Positions 11,471 to 26,528 of a stretch of 64,000 bases of DNA are shown piece after piece. Origin of the DNA: Chamaelirium japonicum (lineage: Eukaryota; Streptophyta; Magnoliopsida; Liliales; Melanthiaceae); assembly GCA_947650365.1 (NCBI GenBank), contig OX393551.1, positions 91,362,697-91,426,696 on the forward strand, in the 5' to 3' direction. A program made the position numbers and the translations under genes. The notes below the pieces were generated by a model. It made no database searches, was not told where the DNA came from, and was given only the letters and a program-made list of their open reading frames with translations. Position 1 is the stretch's first letter; every line of letters starts with the position of its first letter.

Positions 11471-14400
11471 CGTACGATCCATTCTAATTCATTCGTACAA
11501 TCTATTCTAATTCATTCGTACGATCCATTCTAATTTATTCGTACAATCCATTCTAATTCATTCGCACGAATGTAACCATTCTAATTCATTCGTACGATCC
11601 ATTCTAATTCATTCATATAATCCATTCTAATTCATTCGTACGATCCATTCTAATTCCTTCGTACGAATGTATCTACTCTAATTCATTCATACGATCCATT
11701 CTAATTCATTCGCACGATCCATTCTAATTCATACGTACGATCCATTCTAATTCATTCATATGATCCATTCTAATTCATTCGTACGATCCATTCTAATTCA
11801 TTCGCACGATCCATTCTAATTCATTCGCAAGATCCAATCTAATTCATTCATACGATCCAATCTAATTTATTCATACGATCCATTCAAATTCAATAATACG
11901 ATCCAATCTAATTCATTCATACGATCCATTCTAATTCCTTCGTACGATCCATTCTAATTCATACGATCCATTCTAATTCATTCGTACGATCCATTCTAAT
12001 TTATTCGTACGATCCATTCTAATTCATTCGTACGATCCATTCTAATTCATTCGCACGATCCATTCTAATTCATTCATACGATCCAATCTAATTCATTCAT
12101 ACGATCCATTTTAATTCATTCGCACGAATGTATCCATTCTAATTCATTCGCACGATCCATTCTAATTCATTCATACAATCCATTCTAATTCTTTCATATG
12201 ATCCATTCTAATTCATTCGCGCGATCCATTCTTACTCATTCGTATGATCCATTCTAATTCATTCGCACGATCCATTCTAATTGATTAATACGATCCATTC
12301 TAATTCATTCGTACGATCCATTCTAATTCATTCGTACGATTCATTCTAATTCAATCCATTCTAATTCATTCGTACGATCCATTCTTACTCATTCGTACGA
12401 TCCATTCTAATTCATTCACACGAATGAATCCATTCTAATTCATTCGTATGATCCATTCTAATTCATTCGCATGAATGTATCCATTCTAATTCATTCGTAC
12501 GATCCATTCTATCTCATTCGTACAATCCATTCTATTTTATTCATATGATCCATTCTAATTCATTCGCACGAATGTATCCAATCTAATTTATTTGTACGAT
12601 CCATTCTAATTCATTCGCACGATCCATTCTAATTCATTCATACAATCCATTCTAATTCTTTTGCACGAATGTATCCATTCTAATTCATTCGTTCGAGCCA
12701 TTCTAATTCATTCGTACGATCCATTCTAATTCATTCGCACGATCCATTCTAATTCATTTATACGATCCATTCTAATTCATTCATATGATCCATTCTAATT
12801 CATTTGTACGAATGTATCCACTCTAATTCATTCAATGTATCCACTCTAATTCATTCATACGATCCATTCTAATTCCTTCGTACGATCCATTCTATTTCAT
12901 TTGTATGATCCATTCTATTTCATTCATATAATCCATTCTAATTCATTCGCACGATCCATTCTAATTCATTCATACGATCCATTCTAATTTATTCGTATGA
13001 TCTATTCTAATTCATTCGTTCGATCCATTCTAATTTATTCACACGATCCATTCTAATTCATTCATACGATCCATTCTTACTCATTCGTACGATCCATTCT
13101 AATTCATTCGCACGATCCATTCTAATTCATTCATACGATCCATTCTTCCTCATTCGTACGATCCATTCTAATTCATTCGCACGATCCATTCTAATTCATC
13201 CGTACGATCCATTCTATTTCATTCGTACGATCCATTCTTACTCATTCGTACGATCCATTCTAATTCATTCGCACGAATGTATCCATTCTAATTCATTCGT
13301 ACGATTCATTCTAATTCATTCATACGATCCATTCTAATTCTACGATCCATTCTTACTCATTCGTATTATCCATTTTAATTCATTCACATGAATGTATCAA
13401 CTCTGATTCATTCGTATGATCCATTCTAATTCATTCGCACGAATGTATCCATTCTAATTCATTCGTACGATCCATTCTAATTCATTCGCACGATCCATTC
13501 TAATTCATTCATACAATCCATTCTAATTCTTTTGCACGAATGTATCCATTCTAATTCGTTCGTTCGATCCATTCTAATTCATTCGTACGATCCATTCTAA
13601 TTCATTCGCACGATCCATTCTAATTCATTCGTACGATCCATTCTAATTCATTCGTACGATCCATTCTAATTCATTCGCACAATCTATTCTAATTCATTCG
13701 TACGATCCATTCTAATTCATTCGCACAATCCATTCTAATTCATTCATACGATCCATTCTGTTTCATTCGTACGATCCATTCTTACTCATTCGTACGATCC
13801 ATTCTAATTCATTCGTACGATCCATTCTAATTCATTCGCACGATCCATTCTAATTCATTAATACGATCCAATCTAATTCATTCATACGATCTATTCTAAT
13901 TCATTCGCACGAATATATCCTTTCTAATTCATTCGTACGATCCATTCTAATTCATTCGCACAATCTATTCTAATTCATTAGTACGATCAATTCTAATTCA
14001 TTCGTATGATCCATTCTAATTCATTAGCACGATCCAAATTCATTTATCCGTACGATCTATTCTATTTCATTCGTACGATCCATTCTTATCGCACAATCCA
14101 TTCTAATTCATTCGCACGATTCATTCTCCATTCTAATTCCTTCGTTCGATCCATTCTAATTCCTCCGTATCCATTCTAATTCACTCATACGATTCATTCT
14201 AATTCATTCATACGATCCATTCTAATTCATTCGCATGAATGTATCCATTCTAATTCATTCCTACGATCCATGCTAATTAATTCACACAATCTATTCTAAT
14301 TCATTCATACGATCCATCGTAATTCATTCGCACGAATGTATCCATTCTAATTCATTCGTACAATCCATTCTATTTCATTCGTACGATCCATTCTTACTCA

Positions 14401-15355
14401 TTCGTATGATCCATTCGTATCCATTCTAATTCATTCGTACGATCTATTCTAATTCATTCGTACGATCCATTCTAATTCATTAATACGATCCAATCTAATT
14501 CATTCATACGATCCATTCTAATTCATTCGTACGATCCATTCTAATTCATTCGCACGATCCATTCTAATTCATTCGCACGATCCATTCTAATTCATTCATA
14601 CGATCCATTCTAATTCATTCGTACGATCCATTCTAATTCATTCGCACGATCCATTCTAATTCATTCGCACGAATGTATCCATTCTAATTCATTCGTATGA
14701 TCCATTCTAATTCATTCACACGATCCATTCTAATTCATTCATACAATCCATTCTATTTCTTTTGCACGAATGTATCTATTCTAATTCATTCGTACGATCC
14801 ATTCTATTTCATTAGTACGATCCATTCTAATTCATTTGTACAATCCATTCTAATTCATTCACCCGATCTATTCGAATTCATTCGCACGAATGTATCCACT
14901 CTAATTCATTCATACGATCCATTCTAATTCCTTCGTACGATCCATTCTATTTCATTCGTATGATCCATTCTATTTCATTCATATAATCCATTCTAATTTA
15001 TTCGCACGATCCATTCTAATTCATTCATACGATCCATTCTAATTCATTCGTTTGATCCATTCTAATTCATTCGTTCAATCCATTCTAATTTATTCGCACG
15101 ATCCATTCTAATTCATTCATACGATCCATTCTTACTCATTCGTACGATCCATTCTAATTCATTCGCATGATCCATTCTAATTCATCCGTACGATCCATTC
15201 TATTTCATTCGTATGATCCATTCTTACTCATTCGTACGATCCATTCTAATTCATTCGCATGAATGTATCCATTCTAATTCATTCGTACGATCCATTCTAA
15301 TTCCTTCGTACAAACCATTCTAATTCCTGCGTACGATCCATTCTAATTCCTTTGT
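11471..15355 (-). repeat. Longest minus run (3.9 kb)
   Basis: Uninterrupted reverse-oriented units. The part from about 13.8 to 15.35 kb follows the same order of variants as 50.1-51.3 kb: CATTAATACG, then ATTTATCCGTACG, TTCTTATCGCAC, ATTCTTTTGCACG. The 76-codon open frame 14697-14927 here corresponds to that at 51044-51274. It is satellite, not a gene. It ends at TTTGTATGAATAAG. Confidence 0.9.
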
Positions 15356-16184
15356 ATGAATAAGTAAGAATGGATCGTACGAATGAGTAAGAATGGATTG
15401 TACGAATGAAATAGAATGGATTGTATGAATGAATTAGAATGGATACATTCGTGCGAATAAATTAGGATGGATCGTATGAATGAATTAGAATAGATTGTGC
15501 GAATGAATTAGAATGGATCATACGAATGATTTAGAATGGATACATTCATGCGAATGAATTAGAATGGATCGTATGAATGAATTAGAATGGATCGTACGAA
15601 TGAATTAGAATGGATACATTCGTGCGAATGATTTAGAATGGATCGTACGAATGAATTAGAATAGATTGTGCGAATGAATTAGAATGGATCGTATGAATTA
15701 GAATTGATCGTACGAATGAATTAGAATGGATCATACGAAGGATTTAGAATGGATCGTACGAATGAATTAGAATAGATCGTACGAACGAATTAGAATGGAT
15801 ACATTCGTGCGAATGAATTAGAATGGATCATATGAAGGAATTAGAATGGATCGTACGAATGAATTAGAATGGATACATTCGTGCGAATGAATTAGAATGG
15901 ATCATACGAATGAATTAGAGTTGATACATTCGTGTGAATGAATTAAAATGGATAATACGAATGAGTAAGAATGGATCGTAGAACTAGAATGGATCGTATG
16001 AATGAATTAGAATGGATACATACGAATGAATTAGAATGGATCGTATGAATGAATTAGAATGGATCGTACGAATGAATTAGAATGGATGGTATGAATGAAT
16101 TAGAATGGATCGTAGTAATGAATTAGAATGGATCCTACGAATGAATTAGAATAGATTGTGCGAATGAATTAGAATGGATCTGGA
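15356..16184 (+). repeat. Plus block with GAGTTGATAC landmark
   Basis: At 15918 it carries GAGTTGATACATTCGTGTG, a TAAAATGGATAATACG unit and a shortened GATCGTAGAACTAG unit. The same run of oddities recurs at 38162, 59058 and 61191. It ends at the GGATCTGGATCGTG junction (about 16175-16193). Confidence 0.88.
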
Positions 16185-16484
16185 TCGTGTATCTATTCTA
16201 ATTCATTCGTACGACCCATTCTAATTCATTCGCACGATCCATTCTAATTCATTCGTACGATCTATTCTATTTAATTCGTACAATCCATTCTAATTCATTT
16301 ATACGATCCAATCTAATTCATTCATACGATCCATTCTAATTCATTCGTACGATCTATTCTATTTCATTCATACGATCCATTCTAATTCGTTTGTACGATC
16401 CTTTGTAATTCCTTCGTACGATCCATTCTATTTCATTCGTATGACCCATTCTAATTCATAAGTACGATCCATTCTAATTCATTC
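16102..16484. repeat. Duplicated junction segment, copy B
   Basis: Partner of 4230-4612 at an 11,872-bp offset, spanning the same plus-to-minus switch. Differences include TTTAATTCG for TTTCATTCG and ATTTATACG for ATTCATACG. Confidence 0.82.
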
Positions 16485-17783
16485 GTACGATCCATTCTAA
16501 TTCCTTCGTATGATCCATTCTATTTCATTCGTACGGTATGATTCATTCTAATTCATTCGTACGATTCATTCTAATTCAATCCATTCTAATTCATTCGTAC
16601 GATCCATTCTAATTCATTCGTACGATCCATTCTAATTCATTCGTACAATTCATTCTAATTCAATCCATTCTAATTCATTCGTATGATCCATTCTTACTCA
16701 TTCGTACGATCCATTCTAATTCATCCACACGAATGAATCCATTCTAATTCATTCGTATGATCCATTCTAATTCATTCGCATGAATGTATCCATTCTAATT
16801 CATTCGTACGATCCATTCTATCTCATTCGTACAATCCATTATATTTCATTCGTATGATTTATTCTAATTCATTCGCACGATCCATTCTAATTCATTTGCA
16901 TGATCCATTCTAATTCATTCGTACGATCGATTCTAATTCATTCATATGATCCATTCTAATTCATTCGCATGAATGTATCCATTCTAATTCATTCGTACGA
17001 TCCATTCTAATTCATTCGTACGATCCATTCTATTTCATTCATACGATCCATTCTAATTCATTCGTACGATCCATTCTAATTCATTCGTACGATTCATTCT
17101 AATTCAATACATTCTAATTCATTCGTACGATCCATTCTTACTCATTCGTACGATCCATTATAATTCATTCGCACGAATGAATCCATTCTAATTCATTCAT
17201 ATGATCCATTCTAATTCATTCGCATGAATGTATCCATTCTAATTCATTCGTACGATCCATTATATCTCATTCGTACAATCCATTCTATTTCATTCGTACG
17301 ATCCATTCTAATTCATTCGCACGATCCATTCTAATTCATTCGCATGATCCATTCTAATTCATTCGTACGATCGATTCTAATTAATTCATATGATCCATTC
17401 TAATTCATTCGCACGAATGTATCTATTCTAATTCATTCGTACGATCCATTCTAATTCATTCGCACAATCTATTCTAATTCATTCATACGATCCATTCTAA
17501 TTTATTCACACAATCCATTCTAATTCATTCATACGATCCATTCTAATTCATTCATATGATCCATTCTAATTCATTCGCACGATCCATTCTTACACATTCG
17601 TACGATCCATTCTAATTCATTCGCACGATCCATTCTAATTCATTAATACGATCCATTCTAATTCATTCGCACGATCCATTCTAATTCATTCACACTCATA
17701 CGATCCATTCTAATTCATTCGCACGAATGTATCCTTTCTAATTCATTCGTACGATTCATTCTAATTTAATCCATTTTAATTCA
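16185..17783 (-). repeat. Minus block
   Basis: After the duplicated segment it holds two successive versions of a run containing GAATGAATCCATTC, GCATGAATGTATCC, TATCTCATTCG and GATCGATTC (about 16.7-16.95 and 17.17-17.4 kb). This suggests a local duplication of about 0.43 kb. It ends at TTAATTCATTAGAATAG, where half a minus unit joins half a plus unit. Confidence 0.87.
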
Positions 17784-19933
17784 TTAGAATAGATCGTATG
17801 AATGAAATAGAATGGATCGTACGAATGAATTAGAATGGATCGTACGAATGAATTAGATTGGATCGTATGAATGAATTAGAATGGATCGTGCGAATGAATT
17901 AGAATGGATCGTACGAATGAATTGGAATGGATATATTTGTGCGAATGAATTAGAATTGATCGTACGAATGAATTGGAATGGATACATTCGTGCGAATGAA
18001 TTAGAATGGATCGTATGAATGAATTAGAGTGGATACATTCGTACAAATGAATTAGAATGGATCGTACGACTGAATTAGAATGGATACATTCGTGCGAATG
18101 AATTAGAATGGATCATATGAATGAATTAGAATGGATCGTTTAAGTGAATGCGAATGGCTTGTGCGAATGAATTAGAATGGATTGTACGAATGAATTAGAA
18201 TGGATCGTACGAATGAATTAGAACGGATTGAATTAGAATGAATTAGAATGAATTAGAATGGATACATTCGTGCGAAAGAATTAGAATGGATCGTATGAAT
18301 GAATTAGATTGGATCGTATAAATGAATTAGAATGGATCGTGCTAATGAAATAGAATGGATCGTGCGAATGAATTAGAATGGATCGTGCGAATGAATTAGA
18401 ATGGATCATGCGAATGAATTAGAATGGATCGTGCGAATGAATTAGAATGGATCGTACGAATGAAAAAGAATGGATTGTACGAATGAGATAGAATGGATCG
18501 TACGAATGAATTAGAATGGATACATTCATGCGAATGAATTAGAATGGATCATACGAATGAATTAGAATGGATTCATTCGTGCGAATGAATTAGAATGGAT
18601 CGTACGAATGAGTAAGAATGGATCGTACGAAGGAATTAGAATGGATCGTACGAATGAATTAGAATTAGAATGAAACGTACGAAAGAATTAGAATAGATCG
18701 TATGAATGAATTAAAATGGATCGTATGAATGAAATAGAATGGATCGTACGAATGAATTAGAATGGATCGTGCGAATGAATTAGAATGGATCGTACGAATG
18801 AATTAGCATGGATCATACGAAGGAATTAGAATGGATCGTACGAATGAATTAGAATAGATCGTACGAATGAATTAGAATGGATACGAATGGATCGTACGAA
18901 TGAGTAAGAATGGATCGTACGAATAAAATAGAATGGATCATACGAATGAATTAGAATGGATTGAATTAGAATGAATCGTACGAATGAATTAGAATGGATC
19001 GTACGAATGAATTAGAATGGATCGTACGAATGAATTAGAATGGATTGAATTAGAATGGATCGTACGATAAGAATGGATCGTACGAATGAAATAGAATAGA
19101 TCGTACGGATAAATGAATTTGGATCGTACGAATGAATTAGAAAGGATATATTCGTGCGAATGAATTAGAATAGATCGTATGAATGAATTAGATTGGATCG
19201 TATTAATGAATTAGAATGGATCGTGCGAATGAATTAGAATGGATCGTACGAATGAATTAGAATGGATAGATTCGTGCGAATGAATTTGAATGGATCGTAC
19301 GAAGGAATTAGAATGGATCGTACGAAGGAATTAGAATAGATCATACGAAGAAATTAGAATGGATCATACGAATGAATTAGAATGGATCGTATGAATGAAT
19401 TAGAATGGATCGTGCGAATGAATTAAAATGGATCGTATGAATGAAATAGAATGGATCGTATGAATTAGAATGGATCGTACGAATGAAATAGAATGGATCG
19501 TACGAATGAATTAGAATAGATTGTGCGAATGGATTAGAATGGATCATACGATTGAGTAAGAATGGATTGTACGAATGAAATAGAATAGATCGTACGAATG
19601 AATTAGAATGGATCATGCTAATGAATTGGAATAGATCGTACGAATGAATTAGAATAGATTGTGCGAATGAATTAGAATGGATCGTACGAATGAATTGGAA
19701 TGGATACATTCGTGCGAATGAATTAGAATGGATTGTATGAACGAATTAGAGTGGATACATTCGTACAAATGAATTAGAATGGATCGTACGAATGAATTAG
19801 AATGGATACATTCGTGCGAATGAATTAGAATTGATCATATGAATGAATTAGAATGGATCGTTTGAGTGAATGCGAATGGATCATGCGAATGAATTAGAAT
19901 GGATCATACGAATGAATTAGAATGGATACATTC
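17784..19933 (+). repeat. Plus block
   Basis: Contains the TTTGAGTGAATGCG landmark at 19861 and a decayed version (TTTAAGTGAATGCG) at 18139. The module matching 697-1276 lies in its last 0.6 kb. The 110-codon open frame on the opposite strand (19377-19709) is the longest in the window and is a satellite read-through. It ends at GAATGGAT 19920-19927, spacer, ATCCATTC 19940-19947. Confidence 0.88.
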
Positions 19934-20990
19934 GTGCGAATCCATTCTATTTCATTCGTACGATCCATTCTAATTCATTCGCACGATCCATTCTAATTCA
20001 TTCATACGAACCATTCTAATTCATTCGTACGATCCATTCTAATTCATTCGTACGATCCATTCTAATTCATTCGCACAATCTGTTCTAATTCATTCATACG
20101 ATCCATTCTAATTCATTCGCACGATCCATTCTAATTCATTCATACGATTCATTCTATTTCATTCGTACGATCCATTCTAGTTTCTTCATATGATCTATTC
20201 TAATTCCTTCGTACGATCCATTCTAATTCATTCGTACGATCCATTCTAATTCATTCGTATGGTATGATTCATTCTAATTCATTCGTACGATTCATTCTAA
20301 TTCAATCCATTCTAATTCATTCGTACGATCCATTCTAATTCATTCGTACGATCCATTCTAATTCATTCGTACGATTCATTCTAATTCAATCCATTCTAAT
20401 TCATTCGTACGATCCATTCTTACTCATTCGTACGATCCATTCTAATTCATTCGCACGAATGAATCCATTCTAATTCATTCGTATGATCCATTCTAATTCA
20501 TTCGCATGAATGTATCCATTCTAATTCATTCGTACGATCCATTCTATCTCATTCGTACAATCCATTCTATTTCATTTGTACGATCCATTCTAATTCATTC
20601 GCACGATCCATTCTAATTCATTCGCATGATCCATTCTAATTCATTCGTACGATCGATTCTAATTCATTCATACGATCCATTCTAATTCATTCGCACGAAT
20701 GTATCCATTCTAATTCATTCGTACGATCCATTCTAATTCATTCGCACAATCTATTCTAATTCATTCATACGATCCATTCTAATTTATTCGCACGATCAAT
20801 TCTAATTCATTCATACGATCCATTCTAATTCATTCATATGATCCATTCTAATTCATTCGCACGATCCATTCTTACTCATTCGTACGATCCATTCTAATTC
20901 ATTCGCACGATCCATTCTAATTCATTAATACGATCCATTCTAATTCATTCGCATGATCCATTCTAATTCATTCACACTCATACGATCTAT
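19934..20990 (-). repeat. Minus block, homologue of 1277-2500
   Basis: Follows the same order of variants as the minus block after 1277 and after 31293 and 52874. It stops at CGATCTATTGTACG, an asymmetric switch into + units. Confidence 0.88.
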
Positions 20991-21131
20991 TGTACGAATA
21001 AAATAAAATGGATCGTATGAATGAATTAGAATGCATCGTGCGAATGAATTAGAATGGATTGTACGAATGAATTAGAATAGATAGTGCGAATGAATTAGAA
21101 TGGATCGTACGAATGAATTAGAATGGATCGT
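20991..21131 (+). repeat. Short plus arm of the 90-bp palindrome
   Basis: Six units. The last two form the left arm of the palindrome centred between 21131 and 21132. Confidence 0.9.
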
Positions 21132-21176
21132 ACGATCCATTCTAATTCATTCGTACGATCCATTCTAATTCATTCG
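21087..21176. repeat. 90-bp perfect palindrome at a plus/minus switch
   Basis: Almost two complete monomers (45 nt) on each side are exact reverse complements with no spacer. The centre is CGTACG at 21129-21134. Outside, the left flank has GTGCG and the right flank GTACG, which breaks the symmetry. It is the longest perfect palindrome I found here and could form a hairpin or cruciform. Confidence 0.9.
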
Positions 21177-21387
21177 TACGATCCATTCTAATTCATTCGC
21201 ACGATCCATTCTAATTCATTCGCACGATCCATTCTAATTCATTGGCACGATCCATTCTAATTCATTCGTACGATCTATTCTAATTCATTTATACGATCCA
21301 ATCTAATTCATTCATACGATCCATTCTAATTCTTTCGCACGAATGTATCCTTTCTAATTCATTCGTACGATCCATTCTAATTCATTA
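21132..21387 (-). repeat. Minus block between palindrome and A6 element
   Basis: About eleven units. The last 100 bp (TTCTTTCGCACG, GTATCC, then CATTAGCA) match the approach to the A6 elements at 27706 and 29367. Confidence 0.88.
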
Positions 21388-21427
21388 GCATGAAAAAACA
21401 CGATCCACTCACATACGAATAAATTAG
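21388..21427 (+). repeat. A6 junction element, copy 2
   Basis: GCATGAAAAAACACG then ATCCACTCACATACG and AATAAATTAG. A6 is 21393-21398. It differs from the others by GCATG for GCACG. Confidence 0.87.
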
Positions 21428-21548
21428 AATGAATTAGAATGGATTGTGTGAATGAATTAGAAAGGATCGTATGAATGAATTAGAATGGATCGTGCGAATG
21501 AATTAGAATGGATCGTGCGAAGGAATTAGAATGGATCGTACGAATGAT
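21428..21548 (+). repeat. Plus cassette, shortened version
   Basis: Corresponds to the 178-bp cassettes but is only 153 bp from A6 to the junction, lacking the GAATATGG unit. The junction centre has mutated from GAATTC to GATTTC (21546-21551). Confidence 0.82.
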
Positions 21549-24270
21549 TTCGAATGTATCCTTTCTAATTCATTCATACGATCCATTCTAATTCCTTCGT
21601 ACGATCGATTCTAATTCATTCGTACGATCCATTCTAATTCATTCGCACGATCCATTCTAATTCATTCGTACGATCCATTCTATTTCATTCATACGATCCA
21701 TTCTAATTCATTCATACGATCTATTCTAATTCTTTTGCACGAATGTATCCATTATAATTCATTCGTACGATCCCTTCTAATTCATTCGCACGATCCATTC
21801 TAATTCATTCGCACGATCCATTCTAATTCATTCATACGATCCATTCTAATTCATTCGTACGATCCATTCTAATTCATTCGTACGATCCATTCTAATTCAT
21901 TCGCACAATCTATTCTAATTTATTCGTACGATCCATTCTAATTCATTCACACGATCCATTCTAATTCATTCATACGATCCATTCTATTTCATTCGTACGA
22001 TCCATTCTTACTCATTCGTACGATCCATTCTAATTCATTTGCACGAAGGTATCCATTCTAATTCATTCGTACTATCCAGTCTAATTCCTTCGTACGATCC
22101 ATTCTAATTCCTTCGTACGATCCATTCTAATTCATTCGTATGATCCATTCTAATTCATTCGTACGATCCATTCTAATTCCTTCGTATGATCCATTCTAAT
22201 TCATTCGTACGGTAAGATTCATTCTAATTCATTCGTACGATTCATTCTAATTCAATCCATTCTAATTCATTCGTACGATCCATTCTATTTCATTCGTACG
22301 ATCCATTCTAATTCCTTCGCACAATCTATTCTAATTCATTCATACGATCCATTTTAATTTATTCACACGATCCATTCTAATTCATTCATACGATCCATTC
22401 TAATTCATTCATATGATCCATTCTAATTCATTCGCATGAATGTATCCATTCTAATTCATTCGTACGATCCATTATATCTCATTCGTACAATCCATTCTAT
22501 TTCATTCGTACGATCCATTCTAATTCATTCGCACGATCCATTCTAATTCATTCGCATGATCCATTCTAATTCATTCGTACGATCGATTCTAATTCATTCA
22601 TACGATCCATTCTAATTCATTCACACGAATGTATCCATTCTAATTCATTCGTACGATCCATTCTAATTCATTCGCACAATCTATTCTAATTCATTCATAC
22701 GATCCATTCTAATTTATTCGCACGATCCATTCTAATTCATTCATACGATCCATTCTAATTCATTCATATGATCCATTCTAATTCATTCGCACGATCCATT
22801 CTTACTCATTCGTACGATCCATTCTAATTCATTCGCACGATCCATTCTAATTCATTAATACGATCCATTCTAATTCATTCGCACGATCCATTCTAATTCA
22901 TTCACACTCATACGATCCATTCTAATTCATTAATACGATCCATTCTAATTCATTCGCACGATCCATTCTAATTCATTCACACTCATACGATCCATTCTAA
23001 TTCATTCGCATGAATGTATCCTTTCTAATTCATTCGTACGATCCATTCTAATTCATTCGCACAATCTATTCTAATTCATTCGAACGATCCATTCTAATTC
23101 ATTCGTACGATCCATTCTAATTCATTCGCACGATCCATTCTAATTCATTCGTACGATCCAATCTAATTCATTCGTACGATCCATTCTAATTCATTCGTAC
23201 GATCCATTCTAATTCATTCGCACAATCTATTCTAATTCATTCGTACGATCCATTCTTATTCATTCGCACGATCCATTCTAATTCATTCATACGATTCATT
23301 CTATTTCATTCGTACGATCCTTTCTTACTCATTCGTACGATCCATTCTAATTCATTTACACGAAGGTATCCATTCTAATTCATTCGTACTATCCATTCTA
23401 ATTCCTTCGTACGATCCATTCTAATTCATTCGTACGATCCATTCTAATTCCTTCGTATGATCCATTCTAATTCATTCGTACGGTATGATTCATTCTAATT
23501 CATTCGTACGATTTATTCTAATTCAATCCATTCTAATTCATTCGTACGATCCATTCTAATTCATTCGTACGATCCATTCTAATTCATTCATACGATTCAT
23601 TCTAATTCAATCCATTCTAATTCATTCGTACGATCCATTCTTACTCATTTGCACGATCCATTCTAATTCATTCGCATGAATGAATCCATTCTAATTCATT
23701 CGTATGATCCATTCTAATTCATTCGCATGAATGTATCCATTCTAATTCATTCGTACGAACCATTCTATCTCATTCGTACAATCCATTCTATTTCATTCGT
23801 ACGATCCATTCTAATTCATTCGCACGATCCATTCTAATTCATTCGCATGATCCATTCTAATTCATTCGTATGATCGATTCTAATTCATTCATACGATCCA
23901 TTCTAATTCATTCGCACGAATGTATCCATTCTAATTCATTCGTACGATCCATTCTAATTCATTCGCATAATCTATTCTAATTCATTCATACGATCCATTC
24001 TAATTTATTCGCACGATCCATTCTAATTCATTCATACGATCCATTCTAATTCATTCATATGATCCATTCTAATTCATTCGCACGATCCATTCTTACTCAT
24101 TCGTACGATCCATTCTAATTCATTCGCACGATCCATTCTAATTCATTAATACGATCCATTCTAATTCATTCGCACGATCCATTCTAATTTATTCGCACGA
24201 ATGTATCCTTTCTAATTCATTCGTACGATCCATTCTAATTCATTCGCCCAATCTATTCTAATTCATTCAT
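21549..24270 (-). repeat. Minus block with internal duplications
   Basis: 2.7 kb. The run GCATGAATG, TATCTCATTCG, GATCGATTC, CACACTCATACG appears near 22.44-22.99 kb and again near 23.73-24.1 kb. CATTAATACG plus CACACTCATACG is itself doubled at about 22.85-22.99 kb. It ends at CATTCATACGAATG. Confidence 0.87.
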
Positions 24271-26528
24271 ACGAATGAATTAGAATGGATACATTCGTGC
24301 GAAAGAATTAGAATGGATCGTATGAATGAATTAGATTGGATCTTACGAATGAATTAGAATGGATCGTACGAATGAATTAGAATGGATCGTGCGAATGAAT
24401 TAGAATGGATCGTGCGAATGAATTAGAATGGATCGTACGAATGAATTAGAATGGATCGTGCGAATGAATTAGAATGGATCATTTGAATGAATTAGAATGG
24501 ATCGTATGAATGAATTAGAATGGATCGTGCGAATAAATTAGAATGGATCGTATGAATGAATTAGAATAGATTGTGCGATTGAATTAGAATGGATCGTACG
24601 AAGGAATTAGAATGGATCGTACGAAGGAATTAGAATGGATAGTACGAATGAATTAGAATAGATACCTTCGTGCAAATGAATTAGAATGGATCGTACGAAT
24701 GAATTAGAATGGATTGTACGAATGAATTAGAATGGATCGTTTGAATGAATGAGAATGGATCGTACTTATGAATTAGAATGGGTCATACGAATGAAATAGA
24801 ATGGATCATACGAAGGAATTAGAAAGGATCGTACAAACGAATTAGAATGGATCGTATGAACGAAATAGAATAGATCGTACGAATGAATTAGAATGGATCA
24901 TATGAATGAATTAGATTGGATCGTATGAATGAATTAGAATGGATTGTACGAATGAAATAGAATAGATCGTACGAATGAAATAGAATAGATCGTACGAATG
25001 AATTAGAATAGATTGTGCGAATGGATTAGAATGGATCATACGATTGAGTAAGAATGGATTGTACGAATGAAATAGAAAAGATCGTACGAATGAATTAGAA
25101 TGGATCGTATGAATGAATTAGAATGGATCGTGCGAATGAATTAGAATGGATCGTACGAATGAATTAGAATGGATACATTCGTGCGAATGAATTAGAATGG
25201 ATCGTATGAATGAATTAGAATCGATCGTACGAATGAATTAGAATGGATCATGCGAATGAATTAGAATGGATCGTACGAATGAATTAGAATGGATCGTGCG
25301 AATGAAATAGAATGGATTGTACGAATGAGATAGAATGGATCGTACGAATGAATTAGAATGGATACATTCATGCGAATGAATTAGAATGGATCATACGAAT
25401 GAATTAGAATGGATTCATTCGTGCGAATGAATTAGAATGGATCGTAGGAATGAGTAAGAATGGATCGTACGAATGAATTAGAATGGATTGAATTAGAATG
25501 AATCGTACGAATGAATTAGAATGGATAGATTCGTGCGAATGAATTTGAATGGATCGTACGAAGGAATTAGAATGGATCGTATGAAGGAATTAGAATAGAT
25601 CATACGAAGAAATTAGAATGGACTGTACGAATGAATTAGAATGGATCGTATGAATGAATTAGAATGGATCGTGCGAATGAATTAAAATGGATCGTATGAA
25701 TGAAATAGAATGGATCGTATGAATTAGAATGGATCGTACGAATGAAATAGAATGGATCGTATGAATGAATTAGAATAGATTGTGCGAATGGATTAGAATG
25801 GATCATACGATTGAGTAAGAATGGATTGTACGAATGAAATAGAATAGATCGTACGAATGAATTAGAATGGATCATGCTAATGAATTAGAATGGATCGTGC
25901 GAATGAATTAGAATGGAACGTACGAATGAATTAGAATGGATCGTACGCATGAATTAGAATAGATCGTACGAATGAATTAGAATGGATCGTATGAATTAGA
26001 ATGGATCGTACGAAGGAATTAGAATGGATCGTATGAATGAATTAGATTGGATCGTATTAATGAATTTGAATGGATCGTATGAATGAATTAGATTGGATCG
26101 TATGAATGAATTAGAATGGATCTTGCGAATGAATTAGAATGGATCGTACGAATGAAATAGAATGGATTGTATGAATGAATTAGAATAGATCGTGCGAATG
26201 AATTAGAATAGATCGTACGAATGAATTAGAATGGATCATATGAATGAATTAGAATGGATCGTACATATGAATTAGAATGGATCGTGCGAATGAATTAGAA
26301 TGGATCGTATGAATGAATTAGAGTAGATACATTCGTACGAAGGAATTAGAATGGATCGTACAAATGAATTAGAATGGATTATATAAATGAATTAGAATGG
26401 ATCGTACGAATGAATTAGAATGGATACATTCGTGCGAATGAATTAGAATGGATTGTACGAATAAATTAGAATGGATCGTACGAATGAATTAGAATAGATT
26501 GTACGAATGAATTATAATGGATCGTACG
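24271..26528 (+). repeat. Plus block
   Basis: Contains the GATTGAATTAGAATG truncated unit (about 25485) and the GAAGAAATTAG to GATCATGCTAATG module (25605-25880), which is open on the minus strand at 25636-25875. It ends at ATCGTACGTCTAATTC, the reverse complement of the junction at 11471 and 27253. Confidence 0.87.

Noticed and set aside
19377..19709. 110-codon open frame, the longest in the window, and nine shorter ones of 62-88 codons
   Set aside because: All translate the satellite and have a 23-residue period rich in Ile, His, Ser and Phe. They recur on both strands with the modules, start at arbitrary ATGs and show no domain, so they are not genes.
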